Assembly (NCBI GenBank): GCA_023055355.1
Contig: JALJCS010000004.1
Span: 25,908,244-25,972,243, forward strand
Direction: 5' to 3'
DNA from: Agelaius tricolor
Lineage: Eukaryota > Chordata > Aves > Passeriformes > Icteridae
Length of the DNA stretch: 64,000 nucleotides
Part shown: in pieces, positions 13,501 to 25,600 of the stretch
How positions within the stretch are numbered: the first letter of the stretch is position 1
How the letters are laid out: every line of letters begins with the position of its first letter
The notes under the pieces: generated by a model
The model's database searches: none
What the model was told of the DNA's origin: nothing
What the model saw: only the letters and a program-made list of their open reading frames with translations
Made by a program: the position numbers and the translations under genes

Positions 13501-15192
13501 AAATTAGCTCAACTGGGTGCCTACCTGAAGCCGCTGTTCAAATGGACACAGCACATCTTCATGGAGGACAACAGGAGGAATGAGAGATCTGTCTGCACCT
13601 GCTAGACTCAGTGGGATCACAGAGACAAGGTGGGACAACTCACATGACTGAAGCACTGCATGCATGTATACAGGTTCTTTAGGAAGGCCTATGTTCAAAA
13701 AGAAGGTTCTGGGAAACTAGAGCAGTCAATTGCGTCTTAGTCCCTGGGAAGGTGATGGACCATGTAGTGGAGAAGATGATCACTAGGAGTCATAAGAGGA
13801 AATAATATTTACAGATTCATACAATATTCTGAGTTGGACAGGAATCACAATGACCATCAAGTATAACTCTTTAAGTAAATGGCTTTTACAGGAACTGAAC
13901 CCACAACCTTGATGTTATTAGCACCATGCTCTAACCAGCTGGCCTGGCAGCCTTCTTTGAGGTAATGCCCTTCTCTGAAGGAATTCTTATTGCATAAGGG
14001 GTGAGCACTGGATGTTCTTCTTTTTGATTGCAGTAACACTATTGACATAGTGTCCCATAAAATTTGATAGACAGACTGATGAGGAATAGGCTAGATATGC
14101 AGACAGTAAAACTGTCTGCTCAAAACTGTCCACCACTTGAACTGGTAGAACTACTGGGTTTGAAGAGCTGTAAGCAAAATTAAGCACAAGGCCACGCATT
14201 ACAGGAGTAGCCTAGGGGCTAACATTAGGGCCATCACTTTTCAACATCTTCATTAATGACCCAGACAATGAGACAGAATGCACCACAGCAACTGTGCTGA
14301 TGACACAAAAAAGGGGGATTGCACAAAAGATGCTTGGCCATGGAGAGGAACCTTTACAGACCAGACAAAAGGCTGGACAGGAACCTCATGAAGTTCAACT
14401 TAGACAAGAGCAAATTACTGCCATTGGGGTTAAATCCTGTGTAAAAGCACAATCTGCGAACAGACAAGCTGGAAAGCACCTTATCAGAAAATGCCCTGGT
14501 GATCCTGGTGGACACCTGAATGGCCATCAGATAGCAATGTGGCCTTGTGCCAAATGCCAATGACATCCTGAGCTTTGAAGAGGATATTGCTGCCAGCAGG
14601 ACAAGGGAGGTGATATTTCCCCTCTAGTCAGAAGTTTTAAAGCACATCTTGGTGCTGTGTCAGTTTCTGGACTCCCCAGTACAAGAGAAACATGGACATG
14701 GCTGGAGAGAGCCAATGAAGGGCCACAAAGATAATGTAAGTATTGCTGCATCTGCTGCATAGAGAGCAGCATAGAATACATAGAGAGGCTAGAAAGCTGA
14801 GTCTGCTCAGCCTGGAGAAAGGAAAGTTCAGGGACAATTGAACTATCAACATCTATAAATACCTGATGGCAATCTATAAAGAAGACGCAGATGTAAGTGG
14901 TGCTCAGTGACAGGAAAAGAGGCAATAAGCACCAATAAAAACAAGATGAAATTCCAGCTAAACACAGTAAAAATATTTTTATCCATTGAAAGAGGCCAAA
15001 CACTGGAAGAGCCTACGCAGAGAGGTTGCAGAGTCTCCATTCTGGACATACTCAGATTGGACACAGTACTGGGCAGCCTGCTGTAGCTGATACTGCTGGA
15101 GCAGGGGGCCAGATCTGCTGGAGGAGCATACTACACCATCTCCAGAGGTGTCTGCCAGTTTCAGCCACTGAGTGATCTCTGTGATTCTGTTA
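13500..15192 (+). mobile_element. CR1 LINE, composite and internally deleted, interrupted by a SINE
   Basis: Plus-strand CR1 with recognisable decayed ORF2 pieces. At 13500-13695 the start of the endonuclease appears across frames (QQEE-EICLHL, then TRWDNSHD and a YRFFRKA-like end). Without the rest of the endonuclease it jumps at about 13700 into reverse transcriptase (VPGKVMDHVVEKMITRS). The SINE at 13812-13952 interrupts it. RT resumes at about 14005 (MDVLLFDCSNTIDIVSHKI, corresponding to YLDFSKAFDTVSHNIL) and at about 14230-14310 (FNIF-INDPDNETECTT). The 3' part runs through the QPGE-rich tail to about 15192 (tgtgattctgt). No intact frame remains. The 158-codon minus-strand frame at 14527-15003 is antisense to this element. 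Confidence 0.85.
13812..13952 (-). mobile_element. tRNA-Ile-derived SINE with CR1-like tail (TguSINE1-like)
   Basis: Read on the minus strand from 13952, the head resembles tRNA-Ile: CAGCTGGTTAGAGC, then TGGTGCTAATAAC (D stem, anticodon region) and a B-box-like GGTTCAGTTCC. After the tRNA part the sequence passes into a tail (GTCCAACTCAGAATATTG) of the kind found at avian CR1 3' ends. This structure, a tRNA-Ile head with a CR1-type tail, is that of TguSINE1 in songbirds. It is not a functional tRNA gene: the acceptor stem is not paired and the anticodon arm is mutated. It lies inside the plus-strand CR1, so it is the younger of the two. Confidence 0.7.
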
Positions 15193-15462
15193 CTAATTTG
15201 CTTGTCCTGTGCTCAGAGTATTCAAAATCAACCTCAAAATATTTATTAACATGCTTACTCTAAGCAGCAAACAAGAAACACTCTATAAGAGAGTCACCTT
15301 ATTCTATCACTGCAGCAGGATAACTATGTCAAGTCCTCAGAAAACTTTTTGTCTTGGGTGAGCATGTAACAGAAGAAAGAACCAAAAATTACTAATTGAA
15401 TGTAACAAGTATAATTAGTGGCATTTAACATATCAGAGCCATTATACAAACACACACCTATA

Positions 15463-15570
15463 CAGGTATCTATACATATATACAGATATATAAAAATAAA
15501 TACATCTAAATATAAAATATATAAATTATATGTAAATATGCACATACATATATATATACAAATACAAGCA
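15463..15570. repeat. AT-rich simple sequence
   Basis: Irregular ACATATAC, ATATAAA and TATATATAC units directly after the CR1 region. Confidence 0.7.
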
Positions 15571-17679
15571 CATGGTGATAAAGTGTTTCAACATACCTTA
15601 CACTTTAAAGAAACACAATTTTAAGAAAAAAGTAGTCATGAGCAATAGTAATTGAAGAAACAGCATTGTCAGCTAAGACCCAAACTGCAACACTTAAGTC
15701 TACTTTTTTCCATCACCCCAAACTTCTCATAAACTAACACACTATGATACACTGAGAGCTTTTAACGTTTTTAAGAGTAAAGTCAGCAGGTAGTACTGAG
15801 AAATAAAAAAAAATCTCTCTGTCTCTAACCTCCTATCTTAAAATGAATAGAATGGGAAATGAAAAACTTTACAGTAAGTGACCTGCACACTTCAAGCAAC
15901 AAGAAAGTGTGTGCTATGAAAAACAGTCGGATCTTTCTCACATCAAAATAGAAGAGCATTACTAAATTATTTCAGTCCCTGAAGTAAGCTTGTTGGTATA
16001 GTAACCTTAGTAAACTTAGCTTTCAGGTTGATGCTACATGAAGACACCACAAAACAGACAGCAGCAAGACTCAAACATTTGACACCTTATCCAACCAGTA
16101 ACAATATTTAAGTCACTACTATTGCTTAGAGCAGAGACAGCTTTGGTGCTCACAAACATTTCCTTCTATCCCTAAAACATAATATTAAATAAAACCTTTC
16201 CATCCCTGCAGGGGCAAGGGGCCTTATATACCCCAATCAAGGGTTTTAGAGTAACCTGTGGCTTCCAAGAGGTGTAAATGAAATGAATAAGTATTGTCAT
16301 TCCACAAGCTATGGAACATGCTGTGCTACAAACAGAATTAAAAACATATACATCACTTCAGGTGATGTTCTTAGCTTTGTTTCACCACCACAATTCTGGT
16401 GAATATACTGGGACTTTGAGCATCTCAGCTTTCCTTTTTACCAAGGGAATACAAGATCCTTTGGGGTAAATCAAGAAATCTCTAGATCCCACTACCTGTA
16501 GTTTAAAAATACAACACAGTGACAGGTGCTACAAATTATGACTTCTCATAGAAATGGCGTAAATACTACAAAATGGTTTGTAGCATACAGCAAAGAATAA
16601 TCTGAAAAATACAAGAGCAGCAAAACAAGACCTGAGTAAAAATCTGACTGCCTCATAATTTACAACACACAAATTAATAGTAACTGCGTTGGAATGCGTT
16701 GGAAGGGGTGGTGGGCAGGGTGGGGGCACACATGGTGGGGGAGTAAAAATAGAAACATTATTACAGAAAAAAATAGTTGTAAAATCATCAGGGATAGAGT
16801 TGGACAAGGTAAGAATCAAAGGAATGAAGTCATGGCCCACATTTCCACTAAAAACACTGGGGCAAGAAATTCAAATTCATTTTAGAATAGATTTCACTCT
16901 ATTTGCAAACAGTTTAATATTTCCTGGATACTTGTGATAGCAAGGCTCAAGCCTCAGTGAGTCAATCAAACTTCTCCAGTTCGATGTTCAGAGCTCCACC
17001 AGAGCTGTGTCAGACCACAAAGTTCTAGGCCCTGGTGTTTAGCACAGTTTTAAAGCAAAAGTCACCAAGCTTGTTAACATGAAAATGGAAAGGTTACCAT
17101 GGACTCTAAAGAGATACAGAAAATCTGTACCAAATTAAAACATCAAAAATACAACAAGAAAACATGTCACAGGTAATTGGGAAGTTTGAAATGAAACCCA
17201 GTAAGGTGAAGAGTGCTTTGCAAAAATTAGGCCAAAAAAGAAAGGTAATGGCTTCTTGAAGACAGTCACTATACAGGATGTATCCTGTAAATACTGTTTG
17301 GTCACTGGTCCTAGAAAATTTATCTTCCACACCTCAAAAGTATGTAGCAGACTTTTACTGCCATATGGCAGTGTTTTCAAAACCACTTTGTTATTCTGTA
17401 GAACTAGAGTTGCACTGGAGTATTTCTTCAAAGTTTGATATCTATTAATTTCCTGAAGAAAACAATTCTCTTGATGTCTACAGACATATTTACTGTTAAA
17501 CTAAAAAAAACTTCTTCCAACAAGCTGACAGATATGCACAACACAGGAAGTGGTGAATGCACAAGAAACAGAGCACTATCCCAGTATGTACACATTCCCT
17601 TGGAGACTTGCTTCTGCAATTGAACTTAGCACATAATGGAAAAATTTCGGACAGTATTACCAAGGTGTCAGCAGACATT

Positions 17680-17742
17680 CATATTTTTCTGAATCATATT
17701 CATTTTTCTGAATCATATTCAGACATTCATATTTTTCTGAAT
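17680..17742. repeat. Short imperfect tandem repeat
   Basis: Three copies of CATATTTTTCTGAAT or CATTTTTCTGAAT, the outer two preceded by CAGACATT. Total about 63 bp. Confidence 0.8.
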
Positions 17743-20191
17743 CTGCCTATGCTGTATCTGAAAGAAGACACCAAATGAAGGAAGCCAGTTGACTTTTTTT
17801 CTTTCTTTCTGCTTCTAGAGCTTGTTTCTAATAATTTCAATTGTGTTCCTGCTCTGTTTTCATGGAACGAGAGGGTGGGGAAGGTAGGAAGGCAGCAAAC
17901 AGTGAGACAGAACACTGGGGAGAGCAGACACATTTGCACGTCAGATTGCCTTTTTTAGCTCTGAAGTTTGAAATTGATTATGGGAAACTGAAGATACTAA
18001 GGAGGATGGGGCATTTTCCACACTATTTGTCCGAGAATTTTCTGCCAGCATCAAATGACAACCAAGCATTCAATGTGATACTTTCATAAGAATAACTTTT
18101 AAATGGATTTAAAAAAACCCCAACAACATTACCATAAACAGAAAGAATTAAATGCTTTAATCATTAAGTCAACAGAGTCGCAAGACTTTGGCCTATGAAA
18201 ATGAGAAGATGGAAAGAATTCATTTTCTCCTCAGATTTTTTCCTTTAACTGGGGAGTTGTTACTTTAATTTAAATAGGAGTTTGTCTTCTTTTTACAAAG
18301 ACTTGTTTAATTTTGATGCCATTTTTAACTGAGAAATAACAGAAAAGCAATTTTCTCTACATACTGACATCTCAGAAGGTAAGGAGAAATTTCAGTATTC
18401 TATACTATAAAAGTACAAAATATTTGCAATTCTTGGTATGTATTGCTAACTACTGAAACTGTGAATTTTACATAATATAACCTTAAGCCTTCTTTCTTCA
18501 TAACAGAAATGTCAACAAGAAATTTATAGCTGAAGTTCATTGAGAAAGATTAGCAGACAACTAATTATAATGATACTGATCAAACATATACATACAGACA
18601 TGTGAAGCATAACTCAAATACTGGTGATATACAAAAATACTATTACTTATTGCAATACCACTAACTATCTAGTAAGGAAAACATTAGAGCACACAAAACC
18701 CCCCCATATGACTGATATACCAAATAGTTTCCCATAAATCTAGAGGATTCGTTATATGGAAAACATAGAAGACAACTTCACTTTAAAATAAGTGTAGTCT
18801 TCATCTCTTTATTACCTCATATTCAGATCTTATGTTCAAAAATGTCTTTATTTTACTTCCATATTTTAATGAGGTGCTTGTGCCAAATTCTAAGGGGTTG
18901 TTTTCCAAAGAATATCAAAGAATTCATTTTGAGAAATTTGAAGTTCAAAGATTTGGCCGACTCAGATTGCAATATTTGAGGCTGAAACCAGCAAGCAGTA
19001 ACTTTGCAAACTTGACTACCAGACTCTAAAATGCCTTCTTTTTTGTCCCCAGTCCTCACACATATGTATTTTTCTGAGAATAATTTCAGGAAATTCTATT
19101 AGTCCATTGCTGAATTTCACAAATTCTATTGACTGCCTCTTTCAATACAATCTCCCAATAAGCTTATGCATGTTTATTGACTTTTAAAACCCAAAAACCC
19201 AACTGGTATAATTTCTTCTAAACATGAAAATCATTTTTCTTGTAAAGACATCATCTTTCTTGCAGAGCTTTCAACATGACAAGATTTCAAGATGACAATT
19301 TAGTTCAGATGCATCAAAAATAACATTTCTTGGTTTTTGGTTTAAAAAGAAAAGACTTAGATATTGACTCCCTACAGAAAGATTTTTTTGTGCTTGGAAA
19401 GTAAAGAGGAGTATCCATACCAATGATTTCTACTTCCCAACTGCAGCTCTTCAGGCAAAACCACCATTTAAAGAAATATTGAAGGGAATATTATTAATCT
19501 AACATAGGAATGAAACAATGTGTGTGCCTCTGCAGTTAAGAAGTAAAACATGGACAATTCTCTGACAACTGACTTAGAGTTACCAATTATCTTCTGATAT
19601 TACCTTAATTCTGGGGAATTCAGTAATCTTTTCAATTTATATAATTCATTCTGTCCTTTAGTTCTTTTCCAAGACACAAATAATGCAGCACTAATCTTAC
19701 AGATTCAGTGTAAAAAAATAATGTGTGAGGCCTAAGATAAAGCTTAAATCACTGCACTTTAAACCTTTAGAACAGGCCTATGTAGACTTTTGCTGACTTG
19801 TCAGATTTGAATCTAATTAAGAAGTTACACTTAGGCTTAAAGCTTTTTCAAGTTTAGGGCGTTTAGCCTCTCTAATTAATATTCATGTCCCTAATCATAT
19901 TGTTACTTTATTACCTTCAGTCAAGATTGGTAGTTCTCTGACACATTGCAAATTACAGAAGTATAATTTCTCAAGTCTATCACTACTCAAAAACCAGCTA
20001 AGATATACGAGTCAAAATGTATCAGGAAGAGTCTACATAAACCTGCAGATTCCAAAAGCCTTACATCTTGTGAACAGAATGGTAAAACACACTGTTACAC
20101 AAAAGTATCTTCAATGCATGATATTGCTTTTTAAGTGGAACAATAGCCTTTTTGAGAGGATTGAGACTTTAAGTTATTATTAAATACTTAC

Positions 20192-20321
20192 TTAACTCCA
20201 ACCACATCACAATCCTTTTGGAAAAGTTCTTCCTGTTTCACATCTGCCTGAGATGACAAGTTACTCCATATACTCTGCAAACTTTTTGTTCTCTTGTCCC
20301 TGCTAAATCAGTTTCCAAATT
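20192..20321 (-). CDS. CNTLN: CNTLN exon E, frame-broken by one base in this sequence
   Basis: A 130-nt minus-strand exon with a good acceptor (ttgctttctttgcag) and a consensus donor (GTTAA|GTAAGT). From the incoming phase 0 it reads NLETDLAGTREQ, then loses frame and meets a TGA after 27 codons. The second half is clearly centlein in another frame: SIWSNLSSQADVKQEEL followed by FQKDCDVVGV, similar to the human segment ending in TELIQKD and then LVRKELQEL. A length of 131 nt would be needed to hand over in phase 2 to the next exon; 130 are present. The break sits at a run of five T on the plus strand (20283-20287). A missing base in that homopolymer would explain it, as sequencing error, polymorphism or true mutation. 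An alternative in-frame start at 20274 is described under findings. Confidence 0.8.
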
Positions 20322-20379
20322 CTGCAAAGAAAGCAAATGAAATGCATTAAGAAGAAATAATTAAAATCTGCTATGCAAG

Positions 20380-20480
20380 TTATCTATATATATAGATATA
20401 TGGAAGTGCCCATACATACACACATACATTTATTGCAATCTAAGCAAATACATATAGGTAGGTATATATACATGTATGAA
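20380..20480. repeat. AT/CATA simple sequence
   Basis: TATATATA, ACATACACACATACA and AGGTAGGTATATATA units just upstream of the acceptor of CNTLN exon E. Confidence 0.65.
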
Positions 20481-22305
20481 AAATGTGAAATACCAGGAAA
20501 AAAGGTGTATTTCAAATTTTAGGTGGCCACCTTTTCTTTACTCTAAGAAGTTTTCCTTACCTCAGCTGCTGGATGCAGAAGGAGGAACCTGAATCAAACC
20601 TTTGCAACCTTCCCAATTTAACTGCTAAACTGATTAAATGTTGTTTTCTACGTAGAAGTTTCTAAGAAAAGCAACTATGCATTCATTGTTTTAACCTTTC
20701 ACAAGAATTCACAATATCATGTATATGAACTAAGAATCATAGATACAGATTAATTTTTGAGACTGCTTGTTAAATCTGCTCTTACTATGCACTGCTAATT
20801 CAGTGCAAGGAATAGCTTCTTCAGGAGAAGAAACAGCATACCAGAAAATTTCTGAAAGTGCTCACTGAAAAGAATGCAAACGAGCAAGGGTCTGCCTTTT
20901 ACCATGAGCCCTACCATAGAAGTTAGTCAGCAAACTGCAAAGGTGTATCTAGTAAACACAGTAGCAAGGCAGCTTACTCAAAGAAGACTTCAACATCTAC
21001 ATAAACCTTGCTGGAGTTCCCTAAGAAGAGCATATCAGTCCTTACCAAGCTTTGTATGACTACTCTCCCCAGAGCGTTTTGAGGCAAGACTGGAAATATA
21101 AATATTACAGCAATATCAATAGCAGAATTTCAGATGGTGGCAACAGCCTTAGACCTTCTTTGGTATTATACTATTCACAGATGCAATCACTCGTTCTCAG
21201 TAAGGCAAATATTCCATGATTCATTAATAATTTAAAATAAAAGCCTTCTCTTAGAATATCATCCCTAATCTACTGCCAAGAGTATATTAGTTTTCCATTT
21301 ACATACAGACTTAAAGAAATAAGAAAACGCATATATTTCCCTTTCAGCAATGACGCCTCAAATATTGAGGTTATCAAAATATTTCTATAACTAAAAAGTG
21401 AATAATTAAAATTTAAATAAATTAAATTCCTTAAAATTGCATAAAAATGTTTTATAGGCATTTAGATGTATCAGAAGTTTACTACCATCAAATTCCTTGA
21501 AATCCTTGAAATTGTATGAAAACTATCATGTCCTGTTAATAACATTGATGTAAGGAAATAGCAAAGTTCACATGCGAATGAAGTAGGAAATGAATTTGTT
21601 TCTTGACAAATATCAGGCTACACGCCTGGTGTACCTAACAAATGAGTCACCATTCAGTGCCAAAGGCTAGGTAGAGAAACTTAATTTTTCCTTGAATAAT
21701 GAAAAAATTCAAAATTATAGGAGACAGTTCACTATCAACACATAAAACTTTTTAAGTGTAATAAGGTATTTATAACTTGCAGACAAGTAACTGTAGGGCT
21801 TCTCCTCAGTATTTTTTTCCTCTGTAGCTAAAGGTATTTAACATGTGAACAAAAATTTTAATAGTTCATATATTCTGTGATAAATTCTATTTGCATATTT
21901 CTAATACCATACTACAAAGTTGCAGGTTTTCCATGGAAGACATGAAAAAAATCTAACATTACCAATGCTTTAAGTTCCCATCATCCATTGCAGAATACAA
22001 TACAAAGAATATGTAATACATTATTTTGTCATGAATAAAACTTCAGAAGTTATCTAATGGCAAATTTTAAAATTAGGAAAAAAGTATCTTTCGGTATTCA
22101 TTTGTGACATATTTAACTTCAGCTTTTGGTTTCAAGTAAGAAATTAATCAGCTCAATCTTCTGAACATATTTTGAAAGCTCGAGTTTTTTGGAAGCATTA
22201 CTGAAAGAGAAAAACATGAAAAAAGGGAAAGAAAAAAACTTGTTATACAAACACCTTAGCTACTGAAATACATATATTGATGTACAAAAGTTCAGCTGAA
22301 TAAAA

Positions 22306-22955
22306 ATAGAATCATCAAATGGTTTGTGTTAGGAAGGATCTGAAAGGTCATCTACTTCCAACTACCCTTCCATGGGCAGGGAGCTCTCCCTTTCTAGATC
22401 AGGTTGCTCAAGGCCTTATCCAACCTGGACTTGAACTGCCAGGAGCTGCCCACTCCCTGGGCAACCAGTTCCAATGTCTCCTCATCCCCATAGTAAAGAA
22501 TTTCCTCCTAATCTCTAACCTAAATTTCCCCTCTTTCAACTTGTAACCACTCCTCCTTGTCCTATCACCAGAGTTCCTGACAAAGAGTCCCACTCTGGTT
22601 CCCCTGTAGGCCCTGGTGAGATCCTGGAAGGTTGCTATGAGGTCTCCACACAACTTTCTCTTCCTCAGGCTGGACTGCCACAACTTGCTCAATCTGTCTC
22701 TGTAGGTAAGGTGGTCCAGAGTCCCCTCAGGGCCCGCCTCCAGACTTGGTCCAGGAACACCATGTCCTTCTCATGCTGGGAAAACCAGGAACATACAGGG
22801 CACTCCTGGTGGGGTCTCACAAGGGCACAGTGGAGGGGGAAAATCACCTCCTTTAACCTGCTGACACACCTCTTTCAATGCAGCCCATTAAACGGATTTC
22901 TGGGCTGCAAGCGCACATTGCAGGCTCATGATGAGCTTTTCATCAACATCATATT
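22306..22955 (-). mobile_element. CR1 LINE, 3' half
   Basis: The plus strand reads from the CR1 3' end: AGAATCATCAAATGGTTTG, then the familiar ggtcatctacttccaac, ccatgggcaggga, caggttgctcaaggcc and so on, so the element is on the minus strand. The minus-strand frame at 22408-22692 includes LKEGKFRLEIRRKFFT and RHWNWLPREW, the conserved C terminus of CR1 ORF2. The piece ends near 22955 at a region corresponding to the LDMS-QCALAAQKA part. It is comparatively well preserved. Confidence 0.92.
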
Positions 22956-24519
22956 TTTGACCATGAAAAAACCTATAATATTTTACACTCAATTTCTGAG
23001 TATCTGCATTTTTAAGATCATATAGAATTTATCACATTCCCTTCTTGCTGATACAGTAGCCAAAATTATTCATTGCGTAAACGTGCTATGTAAATTTGTG
23101 AAAATTTACCAGCACAAAGACCCCAATCTGGGTTTTTAAATTATAGTTTACTTCAAAGGAGCATTTAAGATTCAAGCTTTTAAAGCCTATTAAAAAAAAG
23201 CTACTTGAAACAGTTAGTCAAAACATCGAATAATTCAGTTATACAAGAGAGAAAATGCATATTTATAGAAGATGCAGTGCAAGACAGCAAGAAAAGGTGA
23301 ATTTAAAATAACTTTAAACATGAAAAGTGTAAGAAAACCAAGGCATGAGGCAGTACAGTTATGCCCATTATGGAGTCACTATGAATTAACACCACAGTTT
23401 TGTTATTTGTAGTTTCAAACCCTTTGAAAGTCACTTTCAAAGACAGTAGCTTTGTTTTCATGTTTTTTCCTGTTATATATTATGACAGAAGTGAGAGCAA
23501 TTTTTCAAGGTCCCATCTCAATAAAACTCTCATTTTTCATTGGAACTAAAATCCCAGGCTCCTCTTGTGAGAGATGGTCGTTTCTTTGAAAATTCCAACC
23601 TTCAGACTTCAGAAACTTCAAAAGTACTATGCTAACTAGGAATTAACAAAAACAACCAACCAAACCACCAGTAAGCAATTCCATTATCTTTTACTTCACC
23701 TCCACTTAAAATCTGCCAGTCTGACATTTTTTCATCTACATATAAATCCTTTTGTGACTTGAGTTTGGGGGAAAATATATTTATCTTATACTAAACAATA
23801 GTTTAGTATCAAGAACAACCAAATAACTCAAATAACTAACTGATTCTTAGATAGGGAGACCTGGCTAATTGATGACTTTTTCATTTGTTCCCTTTCAGGA
23901 CATATAGAAAGTTGACATATAAACTCTGAGAATCACAAAAGAAGCACAAAAAGTTCTCAAGAACTACTTTAGGCATATATACAGTTAACTTTCTGTACAC
24001 TGTATATTATTTATATGAAGGTACCTACAGAAAAGAAAACCAATAAAACGCTATAGTCAGCCTTTTAGCCACCTTACCAGGTATCTCCTGTTAACCTGTC
24101 TCATACTGATTTCAGCTAGTATGACAAAACTTTAAAGAAATGTTCTTTAAAAGGACAAACTATCCATAGCAGCTGTTCCTTTCTCTCAGTTTGAAGAAGT
24201 TGAATTACACCTGGTTATCGTAGGTCCAGTCTTCAAAAGTGAGAAGTGGCACTTTTCTTCAATGGAAATGGTTTAAAGACAAAAGGAAGGGAAAAAAAAA
24301 AAGGTAACACTTCAGCCTTTTCATAGGTAACCACTTTTCCCTTTTCCTAAGAAGCAATCTGTGATTTAGGTCTCGCATTTCTACCATCTAATGCACATTT
24401 TAAAGGCAATGTTGGGCTAACTTATTTTGAGAAGGATTCCTTTTATTCCTTCAGACAGAGGAGACAAACATGGTAACATCTGTACACAACGCATCTTTAA
24501 GATTGTTAATGCCATGTCT

Positions 24520-25600
24520 ATTACTTAAAAACATGTACAAAAATATGTTGACTCAACTCCCAAATTGAAGGGTGAGAGGCAGCTAACACTCTCAGCACCT
24601 GTGAATGCAGTTAATTTCAGGCAGTCCGAATGGATGTGTACCAGTCAAGTTCTTTCAGGTATCTTCCAACATATCCACTCTCAGTACTTCACACTGAAGT
24701 CTGTCTCTAGGCACAAACTTTTGGGGACACCTTGGAGAAGACTGAGGCAAAGACAATATTAAGTACCTCTGCTGAATCTATTAACTTTTGTAATTAATTC
24801 ATCATTCCATTTCAGCAGCAGGTCCCCATTTTCCTTGGTCAGTTTTTCACCAATAAAGCAGTTCCAAGAAATTCTGATTGCATCAGTCATTACTTGCAAC
24901 TTTCAATTGCACTTAGGTTACCAGCACCCTTCAGTGTCCAGACAATGTTTCTGAACTCTCCCTCTTCAGCTTTCACTGTTTCCACTTCCTGAATACTCTT
25001 TTCCATCTGCAGCCTACACCAGAATCTAGTGGTGAGATCTGTTTAGCCAAGTTGATCTCCTGAGACATCCATTGTTTTTCCAAAGTGGACCATACTTGGG
25101 TTTGTAGAAAGCTGTCTTTAAAGACATCGTAGCTTTTCCTGAGCTCTTTACCCTTCAAAACTGCTTCTCACAGGATTCCAACTACAAGTTCCCTAAACAT
25201 CTGAAGACTCTGCTTCTAAACTCCAGAGCTGTACAGCGCTTCTTTCCTTCCATCACTGTCTCAAGGTGTTGGCCTTGGCAACTTCATGGTCATTACAGCC
25301 AAGACTGCAATTTATTATTATCTCAACAAGTTCTTCCTAGTTTGCTAACAGCAAATCCAACTCTGTGACATCTCTTGCTGTCTCAGGCAACACCCATCCC
25401 CAGAAGTACTCTCTTTCACACTCTAGACACCAACTTAACTGGCTTGTAACACCCCTTTGAAATACCAACACTACTAATTCCCATCCCTACAATTGCCCAG
25501 CTCTTTCATTCATCAGCATGCCTCATCAGCCAGGAAGACAAAGACAGAGAAGATATTCTGACTGTGTTCATTGAAGGGACAGGTAACAGATTTTCAACAA
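24520..25600 (-). mobile_element. CR1 LINE, endonuclease C terminus to start of RT
   Basis: On the minus strand the pieces of CR1 ORF2 appear in order, in shifting frames: an ALVLMGDFN-like stretch near 25490, LDLLLAN-EELVE near 25350, GCNDHEVAKA near 25290, FKDSFLQTQVWS near 25110, then AEVLN-VFASVFS and HSQVLRVLA near 24580-24760. It is older and more decayed than the 22306-22955 piece. Its order and strand are collinear with that piece. Confidence 0.8.

Larger units (their letters stand above)
10553..20191 (-). other. CNTLN: CNTLN intron between exons E and F
   Basis: About 9.6 kb of intron. It contains the composite CR1 at 13500-15192 with its SINE insertion, a GC-richer unassigned block at 12850-13500 just 5' of that CR1, AT-rich simple sequence at 15463-15570, a G-rich tract at 16705-16726 and a short tandem repeat at 17680-17742. 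Nothing recognisable was seen in 10553-12850 or 17750-20191. Confidence 0.75.

Noticed and set aside
13812..13952. A tRNA-Ile gene on the minus strand
   Set aside because: The B box and anticodon arm are tRNA-like, but the acceptor stem does not pair and the sequence runs into a CR1-type tail. It is a SINE.
14527..15003. 158-codon minus-strand open frame
   Set aside because: It is antisense to the plus-strand CR1 body; its Leu, Ser and Cys content follows from the reverse complement of CR1.
22408..22692. 94-codon minus-strand open frame as a host gene
   Set aside because: It is the C-terminal end of CR1 ORF2 (FRLEIRRKFFT, RHWNWLP).
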